Source: an uncultured Eubacteriales bacterium (GTDB lineage: Bacteria > Bacillota > Clostridia > Oscillospirales > Acutalibacteraceae). Taken from it: DNA of 9,494 nt. A model generated the notes under the pieces. It had not been told where the DNA came from. It ran no database searches and saw only the letters and a program-made list of their open reading frames with translations. This document shows positions 5,935 through 9,494 of this stretch, piece by piece; the first letter of the stretch is position 1; each line of letters starts with the position of its first letter. The stretch lies in the NCBI GenBank assembly GCA_900321595.1, contig ONWP01000303.1:1-9494 (forward strand), in the 5' to 3' direction. The position numbers and the translations under genes are program-made.

Positions 5935-7654
5935 GATGCACCGCCTCCCCGAACTGTGATTCGTAGATCTCCCGGTAGATCTCGGAGGTCTTCAGCAGCG
6001 TCTCGTGATCGCCGCAGGCAGCCAGAACGCCGTCCTCGAGCACAAGGATCACGTCCGCCTGCATGACCGACGAGGCCCGCTGCGAGACGATGAAAACGGT
6101 CATATCCCCCGGCAGGGACGCGATCGCCTGCCGCAGGCGCAGATCTGTCGCCATATCCAGCGCGCTGGCGCTGTCGTCGAGGATCAGGATCTCAGGCCGG
6201 CGCACGAGCGCCCGGGCGATGGTCAGACGCTGGCGCTGTCCGCCGGAGAAATTGCGTCCGGCCTGCTCGACCGGCGCGTCCAGCCCCTCGGGCTTCGCGG
6301 CGATCACGTCGTCGCACTGCGCCGCGTGTACGGCCTGTTCCAGCTCCTCCCGCGTCGCGTCCTCGCTGCCCCAGAGCAGATTTTCCCGGATGGTGCCGCG
6401 AAACAGCACAGCCTTCTGCGGCACGACGCCGATCTTGTCCCGGAGCGTTTTTTCCGGGTAGTCGCGCACGTCCGCGCCGTTCACGCGGACGACGCCGCCT
6501 GTCGCGTCATAGAAGCGCGGGATCAGATTGACAAGGCTTGTCTTGCCGGAGCCCGTGGAGCCGACGACGCCCACCGTCTGCCCGCGCCGCACAGCAAAGG
6601 AGACGCGCGTCAGCGCCGGATCCGCGTCGTTGTACGCGAGCGTAACGTCCTCAAACGACACCGCGGGCGCGTCCGGATCCTCCGCGGGCGCCTCAGCCGG
6701 GAACGTCATGGAGGAGCGCAGCTCCATCACGGCCTCGATCCGGTTCCCGCAGGCGATCGCCTTCGTCAGCAGGATAAAGAGATCCGCGCCCTTGATGAGC
6801 TCCACGAGGATCTGCGCCATATAGTTGTAGAGCGCCACGACCTGCCCCTGGGACAGACTGCCCGCCTCCACCCGGACGGCGCCGGTGTGGATGAGCCAGA
6901 CCACGGCGAGATTGATCAGAAGAAACGTCACGGGGTTGAGCAGCGCCGAGACGCGCCCCACCGCCTTCTGCAGCCGGTTGAGCCTGTCGGCGCGGCCGGC
7001 GAACGCGTTTCGCTCGCTTTCCTCCCGGCAGAAGGCGCGCACGACGCGGGCGCCGGTGAGCGTCTGCCCCACGTGGTCGGTCACGTCGTCGAGCTGCTCC
7101 TGCACGCCGCGGTACATGGGGACCGTCCGCAGCATCACGCCGAAGACCACGCAGGCGAGGACGGCGACAGCCGCGAGAAACAGCAGTCCCGCGCGCAGGT
7201 CGATGACGAACGCCATGACCGTGGAGCCCAGCACGACGAAGGGCGAGCGCAGCAGCAGCCGCAGCGTCAGATTCGTGCCGTTCTGCAGCTGCGCCATGTC
7301 GCTGGTCATGCGTGTGATGAGCGACGCGGCGCCCAGCCGGTCGACGTCGCTGTAGGACAGCGTGCCGAGGTGCGCGAACAGCGCGCGCCGCACGCCGGTG
7401 ACGAAGCCCACGGCGGCCTTCGCGGCGAAGAACTGCGCCAGGATCGCGATGGTCAGCCCCGCGGCGGCCAGCGCGACGAGCACGCCCGCCATCCCGGCGG
7501 CGTAACGCATATTCCCGGCGGCGATGCCGTCGTCGATGAGCCGGCCGACGATGACCGGCACGGCCAGATCCATCGCGGCCTCGGTCAGCTTGAGCAGCGG
7601 ACCCGCCGCGGATTCCTTCGCGTAGGGCTTCAGATAGACGAGCAGTTTTTTCAA
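5927..7654 (-). CDS. ABC exporter half-transporter with degenerate ATPase site (TM287/LmrC-like)
   Basis: The 575-residue protein has the same layout: a transmembrane domain (about 1-310) and a nucleotide-binding domain. Walker A is GSTGSGKT (365-372), the Q-loop Gln is 413 and the signature is a canonical FSGGQ (469-473). The Walker B region is ILILDDS, with Asp494 where the catalytic Glu should be, and the switch His is replaced by Gln525 (IVSQRASS). These are the same changes known for TM287 in the TM287/288 exporter. This subunit should supply a good signature to its partner's active site but form a poorly hydrolysing site itself. I place the start at the TTG at 7654, giving M-K-K-L-L-V-Y-L-K-P, a typical N-terminus, with AGGTGA just upstream. 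A longer in-frame ATG at 7762 would add 36 basic residues and overlap the DUF1294 gene, so I reject it. Confidence 0.93.
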   Translation of the reverse strand: MKKLLVYLKPYAKESAAGPLLKLTEAAMDLAVPVIVGRLIDDGIAAGNMRYAAGMAGVLVALAAAGLTIAILAQFFAAKAAVGFVTGVRRALFAHLGTLSYSDVDRLGAASLITRMTSDMAQLQNGTNLTLRLLLRSPFVVLGSTVMAFVIDLRAGLLFLAAVAVLACVVFGVMLRTVPMYRGVQEQLDDVTDHVGQTLTGARVVRAFCREESERNAFAGRADRLNRLQKAVGRVSALLNPVTFLLINLAVVWLIHTGAVRVEAGSLSQGQVVALYNYMAQILVELIKGADLFILLTKAIACGNRIEAVMELRSSMTFPAEAPAEDPDAPAVSFEDVTLAYNDADPALTRVSFAVRRGQTVGVVGSTGSGKTSLVNLIPRFYDATGGVVRVNGADVRDYPEKTLRDKIGVVPQKAVLFRGTIRENLLWGSEDATREELEQAVHAAQCDDVIAAKPEGLDAPVEQAGRNFSGGQRQRLTIARALVRRPEILILDDSASALDMATDLRLRQAIASLPGDMTVFIVSQRASSVMQADVILVLEDGVLAACGDHETLLKTSEIYREIYESQFGEAVHHG

Positions 7655-7658
7655 AGGA

Positions 7659-7664
7659 TCACCT
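7659..7664 (-). promoter_or_regulatory. Ribosome binding site that selects the TTG start of the degenerate ABC subunit
   Basis: On the minus strand this reads AGGTGA, 4 nt before the TTG at 7654. No ATG or GTG in this frame has a comparable site. The spacing is slightly short. An A/T-rich stretch lies just upstream (7665-7680). Confidence 0.55.
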
Positions 7665-7710
7665 GTAAATATAGTGTATTCGCTTGTTCGTTCCCGGCAT
7701 TCGCGCGGCT

Positions 7711-7989
7711 TCAGCGGTAAAAATACGCGACGACGCAGACGGCGGCGATATGGATCACGCACAGGATCGGCAGCGTGATCATGAATTTCGGCTTTTGCGT
7801 CTTGTGCCGGATCAGCTTCATCGTGACATATTCACCGATCGCGCCGCCGAGAACGGCCAGCAGCAGCAGGACCTTTTCCGGCACACGCCGGCGCGAGGCC
7901 TTCGCCGCCAGCTTGTCGTAGGTGGTCACGGCGTAAGCGATGAAGCTCATCACCGCCAGATAGAGAAGAACGCCCGCGGTCGGATTCAT
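7711..7989 (-). CDS. DUF1294 small integral membrane protein (92 aa)
   Basis: The protein has three hydrophobic segments (about residues 5-22, 38-56 and 70-90). It carries the DUF1294 pattern: YDK (24-26), a basic loop ending in PEK (37-39), GGAIGEYVTMKLIRHKTQKP (48-67) and KF at 68-69. The RHKTQKPKF stretch between helices 2 and 3 is the hallmark. It is full length for this family, whose function is not established. The ATG at 7989 is 1 nt after the stop of the DUF2804 gene, with AGGTGG 5 nt upstream, so expression is probably coupled. A 56-nt gap separates its TGA (7711) from the exporter start. Confidence 0.9.
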   Translation of the reverse strand: MNPTAGVLLYLAVMSFIAYAVTTYDKLAAKASRRRVPEKVLLLLAVLGGAIGEYVTMKLIRHKTQKPKFMITLPILCVIHIAAVCVVAYFYR

Positions 7990-7990
7990 A

Positions 7991-8995
7991 TTACCACCTG
8001 TTGTCGCTGCACTCGCAGAACGCCGTCATGTCCCGGATCTCCAGACGTTTGCCGTCGTCAAGGGTGACGACGCCCGACCAGAGGCCGAAGACCTGATGGC
8101 ACCGGTTGCCGACAAGGCCCAGCACCCGGCTGGAGGTGTAATTGTCATAGGTCGGCGTCATGGTCATCTCAAAGCGGCCGTCCTCCTCGGAGAAGACCCA
8201 GGGATCTGTCCAGCCGTCCTTTTTCAGCGAGACGCGGCCGAGCTTGTGGGCGATCCCGTCGTAAAACAGCGTATTTTCCGTAAAATCGTTCATTTCGCCG
8301 AAGCCCCAGCCCAGCTCGAAGCCGAAGCGCGTCCCGTCCGCGAGATACGCGGAGCCGTTGCCCCAGTACCAGGTCTCATGGTACGGCCACGCGCCGCGCC
8401 CCCAGTCCAGCACGCAGAACGCGTCGCCGCCCAGCGGGATCAAGCGCCCCCCGGCCCTCACGTATCCCGCTGCCGGGATACAGTTCATCTTCTTGTTGAG
8501 ATAAAACCGGTTTTTCTGCCGGAACGGCACCGCCATCATGAGAAACTCGTTCGGCTGCGGCACCTGCATCACGATGCGGGCGCTGAGCTTCGGGCTGTCA
8601 AGCGTCAGCGTCCGGACGTCGCCCCGGACGTCCAAACGCATATCGAAGCCGCCCCGCGTCACGCGAAGCGTCCTGTCGCCCTCGTCCGTGTTCCCGGGGC
8701 TCATACTGCCGAAGGTCAGCAGCCGCACGGCCGCGGCCTCGTATTTCTCGCCGGTCTCCCGGTCAAAGATCGCGAACGACCCCGCGCCGCCCAGCGAAAT
8801 ATCCGCGAAGGTGGCCTGGATCGTATACCGGCTGTCGCTGATCTGATAAAAATCCCACTCTTTGACGCGCGCGGGATGCGCCCTGACCGCCGCGCGGTCG
8901 TAGACGTACATCGCCGACCGGCTCCAGCCGGGTTCCGCCACGGCGCCGTCCGCGTTCAGGCACGGCACGGGGCGTGTGATCTCATTCTGTTTCAT
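7991..8995 (-). CDS. DUF2804 domain protein (334 aa)
   Basis: I recognise the DUF2804 family from its conserved aromatic motifs: DWGRGAWPYHETWYWGNGS (197-215), FELGWGFGEMNDFTENTLF (226-244) and HQVFGLWSG (300-308), ending in ECSDNRW. There is no signal peptide or membrane segment, so it should be cytoplasmic. The protein is rich in beta-strand-like sequence and spans the full family length. The biochemical role of DUF2804 is not established as far as I know. Conserved Trp, Tyr, Glu and Gly residues suggest a ligand-binding barrel, but that is inference. GAGGA lies 5 nt before the ATG at 8995, inside the gap after the YfbR-like gene, which ends 7 nt upstream. The TAA stop is 1 nt before the DUF1294 gene. 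Confidence 0.9.
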   Translation of the reverse strand: MKQNEITRPVPCLNADGAVAEPGWSRSAMYVYDRAAVRAHPARVKEWDFYQISDSRYTIQATFADISLGGAGSFAIFDRETGEKYEAAAVRLLTFGSMSPGNTDEGDRTLRVTRGGFDMRLDVRGDVRTLTLDSPKLSARIVMQVPQPNEFLMMAVPFRQKNRFYLNKKMNCIPAAGYVRAGGRLIPLGGDAFCVLDWGRGAWPYHETWYWGNGSAYLADGTRFGFELGWGFGEMNDFTENTLFYDGIAHKLGRVSLKKDGWTDPWVFSEEDGRFEMTMTPTYDNYTSSRVLGLVGNRCHQVFGLWSGVVTLDDGKRLEIRDMTAFCECSDNRW

Positions 8996-9002
8996 ATCGT
9001 CC

Positions 9003-9494
9003 TCACAGCTGATCCAGCGTCATCTCGTACGCCGGCAGGAATTCCTCGATAAAAACGCGCGCCTCCGGGCAGTCGAGCGCGTCGATGGCGGCGCGGGTGG
9101 ACGCCTCCGCGGTCGCGAATTCCCCGTTGCCGGCCTTGCGCTCGCTGACGCACTTGATGAGCGCGGACAGCTTATCCGCCGCCTTGACGATGCGCCAGAG
9201 CGCCTCGTCCTCGTCCCGGCGGAAGAAAAACGGCTCGAAATCCGGGCGCAGATCCTCCGGCAGCGCCTCCAGGAGCCTTCTGCCCGCCTCGGTCTCCACC
9301 TCGTCGTAAGCGCGTTTGATGTGCGGGGAAAAGTATTTGACCGGGGTCGGCAGGTCGCCGGTGAGGATCTCCGGCACGTCGTGGTACAGCCCCAGCGCGC
9401 AGGCGCGCTCGGCGTCATACGATCTGCCCAGCCGCCGGTTGCCGATGCAGCACAGCGCGTACGCGACGGACGCCACCTCGAAGGAGTGGCTCGA
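9003..9494 (-). CDS. YfbR-like HD-domain 5'-deoxynucleotidase, 5' end cut by window edge
   Basis: The frame is open from the right edge (9494) to TGA at 9003, giving 163 residues of the C-terminal part. The visible start is S-S-H-S-F-E-V-A. Numbered from the edge, the putative metal ligands are H3, H38-D39 (LYHDVPE) and D107 (KAADKL), with E42 and D47 (in TGDLPTPVKY) as likely catalytic acids. The spacings H3 to H38 (35), H38 to D47 (9) and H38 to D107 (69) match those of E. coli YfbR as I recall them (H33, H68, D77, D137), so about 30 N-terminal residues should be missing. YfbR hydrolyses deoxynucleoside 5'-monophosphates using a divalent metal. GNGEF (122-126) is also typical. An apparent start at 9476 is a GTG inside the conserved HS-x-VA helix and is not the true start. 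The gene leads the run by a 7-nt gap to the DUF2804 gene. Confidence 0.9.
   Translation of the reverse strand, partial: SSHSFEVASVAYALCCIGNRRLGRSYDAERACALGLYHDVPEILTGDLPTPVKYFSPHIKRAYDEVETEAGRRLLEALPEDLRPDFEPFFFRRDEDEALWRIVKAADKLSALIKCVSERKAGNGEFATAEASTRAAIDALDCPEARVFIEEFLPAYEMTLDQL

Noticed and set aside
4222..6066. Very long plus-strand open frames opposite the ABC genes (614 aa, and 571 aa at 6005-7720), and a 545-aa frame at 2543-4180
   Set aside because: They lie exactly antisense to well-supported genes, are rich in Arg, His, Ala and Gly with no recognisable motifs, and are expected by-products of high GC at third codon positions.
7681..7720. Possible terminator after the DUF1294 gene
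   Set aside because: Only a three-pair CCG/CGG stem can be drawn and no run of T follows, so there is no intrinsic terminator I can support.
7655..7762. ATG at 7762 as the start of the degenerate ABC subunit
   Set aside because: It would add 36 Arg-rich residues that do not resemble the family and would overlap the DUF1294 gene. The TTG at 7654 has a ribosome binding site and gives the normal N-terminus.
9003..9476. GTG at 9476 as the real start of the HD-domain gene
   Set aside because: The frame continues to the window edge through S-S-H-S-F-E, which contains the first conserved metal-binding His of the family; the true start must lie beyond 9494.

Overview
The window looks like a chromosomal piece of a GC-rich (by eye about 65% G+C), low-oxygen, Gram-positive-type bacterium, most likely a gut Clostridia/Oscillospirales relative. 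The evidence is a secreted protein with a type I dockerin and Cys-rich repeats, strong AGGAGG-like ribosome binding sites, one TTG start, a heterodimeric Firmicutes-type ABC exporter, and a trmN6-rsmI pair like the Bacillus yabB-rsmI neighbourhood. The taxonomic call is inference; there is no rRNA or marker gene here.

All ten genes lie on the minus strand, so transcription runs from the right edge (9494) to the left edge (1). In that order they are: a 5'-truncated YfbR-like HD-domain 5'-nucleotidase (9003-9494); a DUF2804 protein (7991-8995); a small DUF1294 membrane protein (7711-7989); a 56-nt gap, the only one above 25 nt; an ABC exporter half with a degenerate ATPase site (5927-7654, TTG start); its partner half with an intact ATPase site (4150-5934); a secreted C3H-repeat protein ending in a dockerin (2525-4129); a TrmN6-like tRNA adenine methyltransferase (1791-2537); the 16S rRNA 2'-O-methyltransferase RsmI (964-1794); a membrane-anchored protein of unknown function (362-967); and an XRE-family regulator cut by the left edge (1-339).

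Junctions are very tight: 7-nt gap, 1-nt gap, 56-nt gap, 8-nt overlap, 20-nt gap, 13-nt overlap, two 4-nt ATGA overlaps and 22-nt gap. The genes from 7654 leftwards are probably cotranscribed, and the first three may read through as well. Three functional groups are visible: nucleotide and unknown small functions on the right, an exporter followed by a secreted modular protein in the middle, and RNA modification plus a membrane protein and a regulator on the left. No intergenic stretch approaches 300 bases. I see no RNA genes, CRISPR array, insertion sequence, attachment site or convincing terminator.

The most interesting item is the secreted protein. It has six intact copies of a C-x9-C-x2-C-x15-H type unit at a near-perfect 43-residue period, flanked by a decayed unit on each side, then a linker domain and a two-loop dockerin. 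It sits inside a run of otherwise housekeeping genes and directly after an exporter. The rest of the window is ordinary gene content with some neat details, notably the complementary degeneracy of the two exporter ATPase sites.
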